Part shown: piece after piece, positions 53,084 through 61,514 of the stretch
How positions within the stretch are numbered: position 1 is the first letter of the stretch
Layout: the number at the start of each line of letters is the position of its first letter
Origin: Photobacterium gaetbulicola Gung47
Lineage (GTDB): Bacteria; Pseudomonadota; Gammaproteobacteria; Enterobacterales; Vibrionaceae
Direction: 5' to 3'
Assembly: GCA_000940995.1 (NCBI GenBank)
Contig: CP005974.1
Coordinates: forward strand, 3,348,001 to 3,412,000
Length of the DNA: 64,000 nucleotides
The notes under the pieces: model-generated
Told to the model about the DNA's origin: nothing
Databases searched by the model: none
Seen by the model: the letters and a program-made list of their open reading frames with translations, nothing else
Position numbers and translations under genes: made by a program

Positions 53084-55150
53084 CTAGTTGTCGCCAACTC
53101 GTTTCAAGATCATTCCCTGATAGCCGCTTAGCGACACTTGGCTAACCGCAGGTCCCAAGCTGCCATCAAAATTAACTCGCTGGTAATGTCCATCCAGACT
53201 GACATCAAGCGGCTCGGTTGCGAAGAAGTCGGATTGATTGCGCTCCCTGGCTCCCCGATAGACAACGAGCCCCTTGCTGTAGCGGCGGGCAATCACCCCC
53301 TGCTTGGGGAAATCACTAAACCAGCCACTACGCTGAAGCCAATACCAGCCCGAAGGCTGGAGGGGAATACCACCGATAGCCGTTGCAGCAGAGTCTGCCT
53401 CTACCCCCTTGCCTTCGAACACAACCCGCTCAGTCCCTTGCGGAGCTATCTCCGGAACACCGATGTCAACGCTCAGCATGGCTGTCGGTTGATAGGCGCT
53501 ATTCTTGGCCATACCCGGCTGTGGCCAATTTGCAGTATCGGTGTGGCCACTGCCGTAACGATAGCTCTGGTTCCAGCTGTGATAATAGGTTTGGCCGGGG
53601 ACGTTGAACAAATAGTAGAGTGCCAGGCCGGTTTCGATGTCCTGCTGCCATGCCGATAGATCCCTTGGTGAGAGCTGGCTTCTCCCCCCTTTGGTGGAAG
53701 CCATGATCAAGCTCTTGTCCTGTTGGCCTGCTAGGGCAAAGTTATCCCAATATCGCTGAAGCCGTCCAAGCCCGATAGCCGGAGTGAGGTAGTGCTCCCG
53801 CAACCAGACATCAATCACTTCCCTCAGTGCCGGCGGCCAGGCTTCATAGTGCCACAGGTTGAGCTCGGAGATATTGGCAGCCAGCCACCGGGTACCAGTC
53901 AGGGACTTGACTTGCTTAAGAAAGCCAGCAAGCTGCATCGCATAATCGTACTCGGCCTGCTGACTTCCGGCGACATACGGCAGCTCATTGATTTTACCGC
54001 CCGACACCACCTTGAACTGGTTGTCACCCAACAACTTCGCCATATCATCGTTGTAAGCTCCAGACAGCCCCTGCCGCTGCCAATCCTGTTGGTACCACTG
54101 GGCATGAAGGGTATTGAATGCGCTATCGAGCAAGTTGACCCGATACCAGCAGGTTCCCGGCCATAAATAGCCTGCCGGGATCAGCCTTGCTTGATGGCGG
54201 AAGCGGGCCGATGCACTGACATTGGCACGTACCGAAAATTCATGCTCATCGACATAGCCGTCACTATTCTTATCGTTACGGGGATCCCAGCCGGGAATGG
54301 CAAGGCCCTGCTGTTGCCCGGTCTGCGAAACCGCAAGCCAAGGAGAGATGGCCAGGGTGTCAAGCCGACTGGCCTGCGGCCAAGACAGCGATAGCATCCA
54401 TACCCTCAGCCCTGCAGCCAGGCCGGGATCGCCGGTGTTGAGCTCCCGCCCTAGATAGCGGGGAAAGGCACTGTGCCATGCCCCGCCCGGCACAAACGTT
54501 CCTAGGCTTGAACTAGAGCCCTCGGCCTGCCAACTCACCGCTACGGGCTGCCATCGCCCAACGGCGCCGGTGTCATCGGCTACATGGCGAGAGACACGGG
54601 GCAGGCTATCGGCCTCCAGTTCAAAAGCATCAAAGGGATATGACGACATGACAATGAGCTGATCGCCGGCCTGCAAATCAATCGGCAATCGTGCCGTGGA
54701 GAATTGGTGGTTGCGAACCAGAAGCAAGTGATAGGGATGCCCCTCAAGCAGGTAGGCCATTCCCGAGCTTGGCTTATCCATCAGCAACACGGTATCTTCG
54801 GCAAAGTGCAGATACCCCTCTTCCACGTCTACTCCAGCGAGAAAAGCCTGGCGGCTCAGCCAAGCCTCTTGCTTACCCGGACGGCAGTCAAACTTGTGGG
54901 CATACATATACCCCATCGCGTTCATCTTCTGGTTCATCGCCCGATCTTGCATGCTACCGAAAACCACATCGGCATGCTGGCTCTCCCAGGCTTTTACCTG
55001 CTCGGCCGTGACCGGCTTGCCGTCAATCACCGCATCTTGCCAACTGCCCGGTAGCACCCAGGCCGCCCCAGTCGAAGGGAAGATCTGGCCGTAGGCTAAG
55101 ACGGGGATCATGGCTATCAACCCTCCCCATTCTCGATATTTCCTGATCAT
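53084..55150 (-). CDS. Large secreted protein, putative glycoside hydrolase-like
   Basis: The 688-residue product has a signal peptide (basic MIRKYR, hydrophobic GGLIAMIPVLAYG). A calcium-binding loop of EF-hand or dockerin type is visible near residue 290 (DPRNDKNSDGYVDEHEF). The C-terminal 130 residues resemble the beta-sandwich that ends putative glycosidases of the GHL type (GWYWLQRSGWFSDFPKQGV, YSKGLVVYRG, VSQVSLSGYQGMILKR). The middle part could be a TIM barrel (WLAANISELNLWHYEAWPPALREVI, GLALYYLFNVPGQTYYHSW). The catalytic residues cannot be named. It stands alone between dxs and pgpA, in a place where no gene is usually found, so it may be an acquired gene for polysaccharide turnover. 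Confidence 0.6.
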   Translation of the reverse strand: MIRKYREWGGLIAMIPVLAYGQIFPSTGAAWVLPGSWQDAVIDGKPVTAEQVKAWESQHADVVFGSMQDRAMNQKMNAMGYMYAHKFDCRPGKQEAWLSRQAFLAGVDVEEGYLHFAEDTVLLMDKPSSGMAYLLEGHPYHLLLVRNHQFSTARLPIDLQAGDQLIVMSSYPFDAFELEADSLPRVSRHVADDTGAVGRWQPVAVSWQAEGSSSSLGTFVPGGAWHSAFPRYLGRELNTGDPGLAAGLRVWMLSLSWPQASRLDTLAISPWLAVSQTGQQQGLAIPGWDPRNDKNSDGYVDEHEFSVRANVSASARFRHQARLIPAGYLWPGTCWYRVNLLDSAFNTLHAQWYQQDWQRQGLSGAYNDDMAKLLGDNQFKVVSGGKINELPYVAGSQQAEYDYAMQLAGFLKQVKSLTGTRWLAANISELNLWHYEAWPPALREVIDVWLREHYLTPAIGLGRLQRYWDNFALAGQQDKSLIMASTKGGRSQLSPRDLSAWQQDIETGLALYYLFNVPGQTYYHSWNQSYRYGSGHTDTANWPQPGMAKNSAYQPTAMLSVDIGVPEIAPQGTERVVFEGKGVEADSAATAIGGIPLQPSGWYWLQRSGWFSDFPKQGVIARRYSKGLVVYRGARERNQSDFFATEPLDVSLDGHYQRVNFDGSLGPAVSQVSLSGYQGMILKRVGDN

Positions 55151-55210
55151 GCCCTCTCCATAGTGCCTTCTCCTCTAGCCCCTTAAAGCTTAGCCCACTG
55201 AATTAGAAAT

Positions 55211-55237
55211 AAAAAAAGCCGTGCTAGTGCACGGCTT
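55211..55237 (-). terminator. Terminator of pgpA
   Basis: On the minus strand AAGCCGTGC and GCACGGCTT pair around ACTA, followed by seven T residues. Confidence 0.92.
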
Positions 55238-55264
55238 CAATCTCATCAAGGCAAGAATACTGGG

Positions 55265-55750
55265 TTACCAACCCAGCCAGTGGCCAATGCCCCATAGGGC
55301 AATCATCGCCATGAAACCGGCCAATATATCATCGACCATGATGCCAAGCCCACCGTGGACATGCTTGTCGAGCCAGCTGATCGGCCATGGCTTAACCATA
55401 TCGAAAAAGCGGAACAGCACAAACCCCGCCAGAACCCACTGCCAACTAACAACAGGGGCTATCGCCATGGTGATCCAGAAACCGACGAACTCATCCCAGA
55501 CAATGCTGCCATGATCATGGACACCCATATCATCAGAGGTTTTCTGGCAAATCGTAATACCGATAAAGGCAGCCACCACGGTGATCAGCAGGTAGACCGT
55601 GAAAGGCAACTGCACCATCAGCAAATACAACGGGATCGCAGCCACGGTTCCCATGGTACCCGGTATGATTGGAGAAAGGCCGCTACCAAAGCCGGTCGCC
55701 AACAAATGCCATGGGTTTTTCAGGTTAATCTTGTCTTTCGGGTTTGCCAC
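55265..55750 (-). CDS. pgpA: Phosphatidylglycerophosphatase A
   Basis: PgpA removes phosphate from phosphatidylglycerol phosphate in the inner membrane. The 161-residue product has NPWHLLATGFGSGLSPIIPGTMGT, the catalytic region HDHGSIVWDEFVGFWI and RFFDMVKPWPISWLDKHVHGGLGIMVDDILAG. It starts 3 bases after thiL, the usual thiL-pgpA arrangement. Confidence 0.95.
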   Translation of the reverse strand: MANPKDKINLKNPWHLLATGFGSGLSPIIPGTMGTVAAIPLYLLMVQLPFTVYLLITVVAAFIGITICQKTSDDMGVHDHGSIVWDEFVGFWITMAIAPVVSWQWVLAGFVLFRFFDMVKPWPISWLDKHVHGGLGIMVDDILAGFMAMIALWGIGHWLGW

Positions 55751-55753
55751 AAT

Positions 55754-56725
55754 TTACTCCGCAAAATGATCATATCCGTGCAGCTGCCAGTTGAGCGGCT
55801 GGCCATCGCGTACCAAGCGAGTCCCCTGTCCCGGTCGCAACTGACCAATACAGGTTGCCTTTACGCCACTGTGGGCCAAGGCGATATCTACTGCGCCCCT
55901 ATTCTGCTCCGGCACCGTAAAGCACAACTCATATTCTTCGCCACTGGCCAAGGCTAGCTGCAACGCTTTATCCCGCTCAGGCTCAAAGGCTTCCAGCTCT
56001 GGCGAAAGAGGTAGTTTATCAACGTCAATTTCTGCTGACACCCCTGAGCGTTGCAAAATATGCCCAAGGTCGCTAATCAGGCCATCTGAGATATCCAATG
56101 CGGCCGAGGCTATTCCGCGCAATGCCTGTCCAGCCAGAATACGAGGCTCTGCCTTATGGTGGCGCTCAAGCAAAATGGACTCGAGCATCGGATCATCGAC
56201 TGTCCTCTGTCCCAGCAGCAATGCCAGGCCGGCGGCACTATCCCCCAAATTTCCAGTGACGTAGATCCAGTCACCGGAGTGGGCGCCGCTGCGGGTCAAG
56301 GCTTTACCCTTAGGAATAAAACCATGCACGGTCAGGGTGATACTAAGCGGCCCCTTGGTGGTGTCACCGCCCACTAGCTGGACATTGTAATACTCGGCCA
56401 AGGCGAAAAAGCCCTCGCAGAACCCTGCCAGCCAGGCCTCATCAGGCTTGGGCATAGTCAGAGCCAGCGAAACCCAAGCCGGCGTCGCCCCCATGGCGGC
56501 CAAATCACTGAGGTTGGAGGCCAGGGCCTTGTGGGCAACCCAGGCCGGATCAGCCTCGGCCAGAAAGTGGGTCCCCGCAACCAGCGAGTCGGTACTGACG
56601 GCCAGCTGGCTCCCTTCCGGTACCTCCAGCAAGGCACAATCGTCACCGATTGCCAAAGGCACATCTTTTCGTTTCACGGCCTGGTGCTCAAAGTACCGGG
56701 CGATCAGATCAAATTCGTTTGCCAT
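55754..56725 (-). CDS. thiL: Thiamine-monophosphate kinase
   Basis: ThiL makes thiamine diphosphate, needed by Dxs among others. The 323-residue product of the AIR-synthase superfamily shows LAIGDDCALLEVPEGSQLAVSTDSLVAGTHF, ASNLSDLAAMGATPAWVSLAL, VGGDTTKGPL and ALDISDGLISDLGHIL. It lies downstream of nusB but behind a terminator-like hairpin, so it may have lower or independent expression. Confidence 0.96.
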   Translation of the reverse strand: MANEFDLIARYFEHQAVKRKDVPLAIGDDCALLEVPEGSQLAVSTDSLVAGTHFLAEADPAWVAHKALASNLSDLAAMGATPAWVSLALTMPKPDEAWLAGFCEGFFALAEYYNVQLVGGDTTKGPLSITLTVHGFIPKGKALTRSGAHSGDWIYVTGNLGDSAAGLALLLGQRTVDDPMLESILLERHHKAEPRILAGQALRGIASAALDISDGLISDLGHILQRSGVSAEIDVDKLPLSPELEAFEPERDKALQLALASGEEYELCFTVPEQNRGAVDIALAHSGVKATCIGQLRPGQGTRLVRDGQPLNWQLHGYDHFAE

Positions 56726-56745
56726 ATTCTTCTTTGGGTAGACAG

Positions 56746-56772
56746 AAAAAAGGCCAGCATTGCTGGCCTTTT
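56746..56772 (-). terminator. Terminator between nusB and thiL
   Basis: AAAAGGCCAGCA and TGCTGGCCTTTT pair with a minimal loop and on the minus strand are followed by T residues. It splits the rib-nusB unit from thiL-pgpA, at least in part. Confidence 0.85.
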
Positions 56773-56787
56773 ACAATCATGTTGTGA

Positions 56788-57255
56788 TTACTTCTTGCGA
56801 AGTGATGGTGCTGCCTTGTCCAGCACACCATTCACAAACTTGTGGCTGTCTTCTGCACCGAAGGCTTTCGCCAGTTCGATTGCTTCGTTGATCACCACTT
56901 TGAATGGTACGTCATCACGCTTCATCATCTCGTACATGGCAAGACGAAGTAGCGCCAGTTCCATTTGGTCCAGATCCTGAAGCGGACGCGACAGGTAAGG
57001 ACGCATCTTGCTGTCCAGCTCCTGATGGTTCAGAACAACACCGGTCAGTAGATCACGGAAGTAAGCTACGTCGGTATGTGGTGCTGCTAGCGCCGGGGCA
57101 TCTGCCTGGTGCTCTTCTTCTTCAAAGTTGTCGCCAGAAAGGAAATGTTGCTCGATATCTGCAACGTTACCTTTGGTAATTTGCCAAGAATAGATTGCTT
57201 GTACAGCAAAGTGACGTGCGTTACGACGTGCGGCTGGTTTCACACTAACCCCCAT
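56788..57255 (-). CDS. nusB: Transcription antitermination factor NusB
   Basis: NusB binds boxA with NusE and helps antitermination in rRNA operons. The 155-residue product begins MGVSVKPAARRNARHFAVQAIYSWQ and has LMQMEL-like and KVVINEAIELAKAFGAEDSHKFVNGVLDKA motifs. It overlaps ribH by one base. Length is slightly above E. coli NusB (139) owing to an acidic insert near residues 40-60. Confidence 0.96.
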   Translation of the reverse strand: MGVSVKPAARRNARHFAVQAIYSWQITKGNVADIEQHFLSGDNFEEEEHQADAPALAAPHTDVAYFRDLLTGVVLNHQELDSKMRPYLSRPLQDLDQMELALLRLAMYEMMKRDDVPFKVVINEAIELAKAFGAEDSHKFVNGVLDKAAPSLRKK

Positions 57256-57725
57256 TAGGATTCAATTTGGGACAGGACATTAACCATTTCAAGCGCGCTT
57301 AGTGCAGCCTCTGCCCCTTTATTACCAGCCTTGGTACCGGCACGCTCAATGGCTTGTTCGATAGAATCTACAGTCAGAACACCGAATGCTACTGGAGTAT
57401 TGTACTCAAGCGCAACCTGTGCCAGACCTTTGTTACACTCACCGGCAACATAATCAAAATGTGGCGTACCGCCACGGATCACAGAGCCAAGCGCAACGAT
57501 AGCGTCATAACGATCGCTTTTAGCAACTTGCTGTGCCACAAGCGGAAGCTCGTATGCACCCGGACAACGAACAACAGTGATGTTGTCGTCGCTTACCTGA
57601 CCCTGACGTTTCAGAGCGTCTAGCGCGCCTTCCAGCAAGCTTTCATTGATGAAGCTGTTAAAGCGTGAAATTACGATAGCAACTTTTGCGTTTGGTGCCG
57701 CGATGGCGCCTTCGATTACCTTCAT
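57255..57725 (-). CDS. ribH: 6,7-dimethyl-8-ribityllumazine synthase
   Basis: This enzyme condenses the ribulose-derived four-carbon unit with the pyrimidine precursor, the penultimate step of riboflavin synthesis. The ATG at 57,725 (MKVIEGAIAAPNAKVAIVISRFN) gives 156 residues. RCPGAYELPLVAQ, GSVIRGGTPHFDYVAGE and PVAFGVLTVDSIEQAIERAGTKAGNKG are characteristic. In E. coli the gene is called ribE. Confidence 0.96.
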   Translation of the reverse strand: MKVIEGAIAAPNAKVAIVISRFNSFINESLLEGALDALKRQGQVSDDNITVVRCPGAYELPLVAQQVAKSDRYDAIVALGSVIRGGTPHFDYVAGECNKGLAQVALEYNTPVAFGVLTVDSIEQAIERAGTKAGNKGAEAALSALEMVNVLSQIES

Positions 57726-57899
57726 GGGCCTTCCTGTGACTATGTCATTTTTCCGGTATGAGAAACCGCGGGAGTCTATCACACTTTGTGCGTTATACCA
57801 ATTAGCATATTTCAGCCCCCGCCCGCCCTGTACCGGCAATGTTCAATTTAATAAATGGGCAAATGTTTCAGACAACAGCGGGCACTGTGCCCGCCTATA

Positions 57900-59003
57900 T
57901 TATTCGCAAATATATTCAACTGCTTCGAGGCCAAAACCCGATAGCGAATGGTAACGCTGGGTGCTCGATGACAGCAGACGCATTTTTGAAATGCCCAGGT
58001 CGGCCAAGATTTGAGAGCCGACACCCACTTGGCGCGATTGATCTTTCGGGTTCAATTTCACACCCGGCTTGCCTTCTTCCTGAGCCGCCATGTGCTGTAC
58101 CTTGGTAATGATCGATTCCTGGCTTTCTGCCTTGCTCAGAACCACCAATACCCCACCTTCGTCGGCAATACGCTGCATCGCCGACGGCAACGTCCACTGG
58201 GTCGCCCCGGAGTGGAGAATATCCTTGAACGTATCTTGCAGGTGAACACGGACCAAGGTCGGCTCACCGTCAACAACCTCGCCTTTTTGCAGTGCGTAAT
58301 GAACCTGGTTGTCGATGGTGTCACGGTAAGTGATCATCTCGAAATCACCGAATTCGGTTGGCAGGGTACACTGCGCGACACGCTCGATAGTGGTCTCGTT
58401 GTTGTTGCGGTACTCAATCAAATCCGCAATAGTGCCCAGCTTCAGGCCGTGCTGCTCAGCAAAGACTTCAAGATCTGGGCGGCGCGCCATGGTGCCGTCT
58501 TCGTTGAGGATCTCAACAATCACGCTCGCTGGCTCAAGGCCTGCCAAACGGGCCACATCACAGCCGGCTTCGGTGTGACCGGCACGTGCAAGAACACCGC
58601 CTTCCTGCGCCATCAGTGGGAAGATATGGCCGGGCATCACAATATCAGCTGGCGACGCATCAGGCGCCACGGCCGCCTGCACGGTCACAGCGCGGTCTGA
58701 TGCCGAAATCCCCGTCGTCACGCCTTCAGCCGCTTCAATCGACACGGTGAAGTTGGTGCTGAACTGCTCGGTATTGTCCTGCACCATGAGAGGCAGTTTA
58801 AGCTGCTTACAGCGCGACTTGGTCAAGGTCAGGCAGATCAAACCACGACCATGGCGGGCCATGAAGTTAATTGCCTCGGGGGTGATTTTTTCCGCCGCAA
58901 TGATCAGATCGCCTTCATTTTCACGATCTTCGTCATCCATCAGGATAACCATCTTACCTAGGCGGATATCTTCGATGATTTCCTTTGCACTGCTTAGAGC
59001 CAT
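57900..59003 (-). CDS. ribB: 3,4-dihydroxy-2-butanone 4-phosphate synthase with degenerate GTP cyclohydrolase II-like domain
   Basis: Residues 1-205 are a complete RibB domain: DDEDRENEGDLI, the GISASDRAVTVQ loop, MPGHIFPL and RAGHTEAGCDVARLAG. The following 160 residues have the outline of GTP cyclohydrolase II (FGDFEMITYRD, LVRVHLQD, VGVGSQILADLGI) but lack the zinc cysteines of a working RibA (the usual CLTGD...RCDCG region reads VHLQDTFKDILHSGATQW). So only the RibB reaction is expected, as in the RibBX type of protein. It lies between ribE and ribH in the riboflavin operon. Confidence 0.93.
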   Translation of the reverse strand: MALSSAKEIIEDIRLGKMVILMDDEDRENEGDLIIAAEKITPEAINFMARHGRGLICLTLTKSRCKQLKLPLMVQDNTEQFSTNFTVSIEAAEGVTTGISASDRAVTVQAAVAPDASPADIVMPGHIFPLMAQEGGVLARAGHTEAGCDVARLAGLEPASVIVEILNEDGTMARRPDLEVFAEQHGLKLGTIADLIEYRNNNETTIERVAQCTLPTEFGDFEMITYRDTIDNQVHYALQKGEVVDGEPTLVRVHLQDTFKDILHSGATQWTLPSAMQRIADEGGVLVVLSKAESQESIITKVQHMAAQEEGKPGVKLNPKDQSRQVGVGSQILADLGISKMRLLSSSTQRYHSLSGFGLEAVEYICE

Positions 59004-59038
59004 ATCGCTACCTTAATTCTTGTTAATCTTCTGTCTGT

Positions 59039-59695
59039 TTATCGAAGGAACCCGCTGCGGGCCAGCAAATCCATAGAAACTTCTGACTTCGGCTCTGCAG
59101 CCTTCTCGCCCAGCATCAAGCGCTCGAGGTAACGGGCAATCACGTCAACTTCCAGGTTAACCTTGCGGCCAGCGGCGAACGCTTCCATGGTGGTTTCCGA
59201 AGCGGTATGCGGCACGATGGTCAGCTTGAACTCGTCGCCCCGGATCGCATTGACCGTCAGGCTAATGCCATCGACAGCCACCGAGCCTTTCTCCGAAATA
59301 TACTTCGCCAAATGTGCTGGAGCCTTGAGCCAAAACTCAATCGCACGGCCGGTATGGGTACGCTCAATCACCTCGGCCACATCATCGACATGACCAGATA
59401 CCATATGGCCACCGAAGCGAGTGGTTGGCAGCATGGCTTTCTCGAGGTTAACCTTCTGCCCAGTACGGTAATTGACAAATGCGGTACGCTTAAGGGTTTC
59501 TAGCGACAAATCAGCCACGTAGCCCGAGCCAGTCAGTGCTACCACAGTCAGACACACACCGTTGGTGGCAATACTGTCACCCAATTTTACATCGGATAGG
59601 TCCAGCTTGCCGGAGTCCACCGTCACAGAAATGTCTTTGCCTTTTGGGGTCAGGGCCGTAATCGTACCCACGGCTTCAATAATGCCAGTAAACAT
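59039..59695 (-). CDS. ribE: Riboflavin synthase
   Basis: Riboflavin synthase (alpha chain) dismutates two lumazine molecules to riboflavin. The 218-residue product has the two lumazine-binding barrels: MFTGIIEAVGTI, LGDSIATNGVCLTV, NLEKAM and, in the second, GGHMVSGHVDDVAEV, EKGSVAVDGISLTV. In E. coli the corresponding gene is ribC (ribE in Bacillus-style naming). It starts 8 bases after ribD. Confidence 0.95.
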   Translation of the reverse strand: MFTGIIEAVGTITALTPKGKDISVTVDSGKLDLSDVKLGDSIATNGVCLTVVALTGSGYVADLSLETLKRTAFVNYRTGQKVNLEKAMLPTTRFGGHMVSGHVDDVAEVIERTHTGRAIEFWLKAPAHLAKYISEKGSVAVDGISLTVNAIRGDEFKLTIVPHTASETTMEAFAAGRKVNLEVDVIARYLERLMLGEKAAEPKSEVSMDLLARSGFLR

Positions 59696-59703
59696 GTCAA
59701 ACC

Positions 59704-60852
59704 TTATTCTTTGTCTGCATTGAGTAAATCAGATTGGATGTGATGCTGAATACGGGAAGTGATACGCACATCACCGCCGACCATTCGTACATCCGAGATG
59801 GTCAGTTCGGGAACCTGGGCCATCGACACCAGTCCGTTGAGATCCACCAGACCACGGCTATCGCTACCCATCAATTTTGGGGCCTGGTACAGGATCAGCT
59901 CATCCACCAACCCCGCCTGCAACAGGCCACCAGCAAGCCCGGCGCCCGCTTCCACCCAGATATGGTTGATATTGTGCTTAGCCAACTCAATCATAAGCGC
60001 GTGGAGGTCAATCCCCTCACCTTCTGGCATAACCAGTTGTTCTACATCCTGCGGCCATTCCAACGTATCGGCCTGCTTTCTTGCCAGTAGCGTTGTGCCC
60101 GGCAGGCTAATCAGACGGTGCTGCGGTGTCACCCGGTTCTGGCTGTCAATCACCACCCTCACCGGCTGGCGCAGCTCTGCCTGCGGGTACACTTGCTGCA
60201 CGTCCTCACCCAGCTCCTGCCAACGGACGTTCAACGACGGGTCATCGGCCAACACCGTTGCGCTGGTCGACAAAATAGCCCCGGCCTTAGCACGGTAGCG
60301 CTGGACATCCGCCCTGGCTGCCGGCCCCGTGATCCATTTACTTTCACCATTGGCCAAGGCAGTACGGCCGTCAAGGCTGGCTGCCAGCTTGAGCTGGAGA
60401 TACGGCAGACCGGTCTTCATCACCTTGATAAAACCCGGATTCAACGCTTCGGCATCTTGCTCCAACAAGCCGGTTTGCACCTCAATGCCCGCCTGTTGCA
60501 GAATGGCAATGCCTCGTCCGGCAACTTTCGGGTTGGGATCTACCATCGCGCAGACCACACGTTTGACACCGGCCTTGACCAGCGCTTCAGCGCATGGCGG
60601 GGTGCGACCATAGTGAGAGCAAGGCTCCAGTGTGACATACGCCGTTGCCCCTTTTGCCTTTTCACCGGCAGCCCGAAGCGCAAACACTTCAGCATGGGGT
60701 TCGCCTGCACGATAATGATAGCCTTCGCCGACAATTTCATCGCCGTAAGCGATCACACAGCCGACATTGGGGTTGGGGGTGGTGGTGTACTGACCGTTCT
60801 TCGCCAACGAGATTGCGCGCAGCATCATGGCATGGTCGATAGATGAGAACAT
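59704..60852 (-). CDS. ribD: Bifunctional riboflavin deaminase-reductase
   Basis: RibD performs the second and third steps from GTP to riboflavin. The N-terminal deaminase has the zinc motifs HAEVFALRAAG and PCSHYGRTPPCAEAL; the C-terminal reductase has LKLAASLDGRTA, DVQRYRAKAGAILSTSATVLADDPSL and EAGAGLAGGLLQAGLVDE. The product has 382 residues. It follows nrdR by about 48 bases in the conserved nrdR-ribD order. Confidence 0.96.
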   Translation of the reverse strand: MFSSIDHAMMLRAISLAKNGQYTTTPNPNVGCVIAYGDEIVGEGYHYRAGEPHAEVFALRAAGEKAKGATAYVTLEPCSHYGRTPPCAEALVKAGVKRVVCAMVDPNPKVAGRGIAILQQAGIEVQTGLLEQDAEALNPGFIKVMKTGLPYLQLKLAASLDGRTALANGESKWITGPAARADVQRYRAKAGAILSTSATVLADDPSLNVRWQELGEDVQQVYPQAELRQPVRVVIDSQNRVTPQHRLISLPGTTLLARKQADTLEWPQDVEQLVMPEGEGIDLHALMIELAKHNINHIWVEAGAGLAGGLLQAGLVDELILYQAPKLMGSDSRGLVDLNGLVSMAQVPELTISDVRMVGGDVRITSRIQHHIQSDLLNADKE

Positions 60853-60900
60853 GGGATTTCAGTATCGGTTAGAAAGCCGGCGCATTTCGTCCGGCATCAA

Positions 60901-61350
60901 TTATTTTTCCAGTTTAGCGATTTCTTCACCAAACTCACGAATGTCTTCAAAACTGCGGTAGACAGAAGCAAAGCGGATATAAGCCACTTTATCGAGCTCT
61001 TTCAAGGCTTCCATCACCAGGTTACCGATCATTTCCGACGGCACTTCGCGCTCACCGGTCGCCCGCAGGCGTGACTTGATGGTATTGATGGCGCGCTCGA
61101 TGTCATCGGCGCTGACAGGGCGCTTTTCCAACGCACGCTGGATCCCACCGCGCAATTTATCTTCATTGAACGGGTCACGGTTACCATTGGTTTTGATCAC
61201 CCGAGGCATCACCAGCTCAGCCGTTTCAAACGTCGTATAACGCTCACTGCATGCCAAGCATTGACGGCGGCGACGAACCTGATGGCCATCGGCCACCAAT
61301 CGAGAATCTATTACTTTGGTGTCATTGGCACCACAAAAAGGACAATGCAT
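60901..61350 (-). CDS. nrdR: Transcriptional repressor NrdR
   Basis: NrdR represses ribonucleotide reductase genes and senses nucleotides through an ATP-cone. The 149-residue product has the zinc finger MHCPFCGANDTKVIDSR...CLACSERYTTFE and the ATP-cone starting VIKTNGNRDPFNEDKLRGGIQRALEKRPVS. It opens the riboflavin-nusB operon. Confidence 0.97.
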   Translation of the reverse strand: MHCPFCGANDTKVIDSRLVADGHQVRRRRQCLACSERYTTFETAELVMPRVIKTNGNRDPFNEDKLRGGIQRALEKRPVSADDIERAINTIKSRLRATGEREVPSEMIGNLVMEALKELDKVAYIRFASVYRSFEDIREFGEEIAKLEK

Positions 61351-61448
61351 CTTGCCTCCTCAACTTCGTCGCACCAGTGTAACCCATTTCAGTAACGGGG
61401 GGAGACTATTACCACAAAATTTCTCGCGAAAATGCGGCCAACAGGCAA

Positions 61449-61481
61449 TAAAAAAGGGCCTGCAAGCCGCAGACCCTCTTT
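61449..61481 (-). terminator. Terminator of glyA
   Basis: On the minus strand GGGTCTGC and GCAGGCCC pair (one T-G pair) around GGCTT and run into six T residues, between glyA and nrdR. Confidence 0.85.
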
Positions 61482-61514
61482 CGTTCTAATACCGCCGCTG
61501 ACCGGCACCTGTCA

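Noticed and set aside
58011..58700. Plus-strand frame of 229 codons antisense to ribB
   Set aside because: It is antisense to a conserved gene, with shadow composition and no ribosome site.
60118..60846. Plus-strand frame of 242 codons antisense to ribD
   Set aside because: It lies opposite ribD, whose motifs fully explain the sequence.
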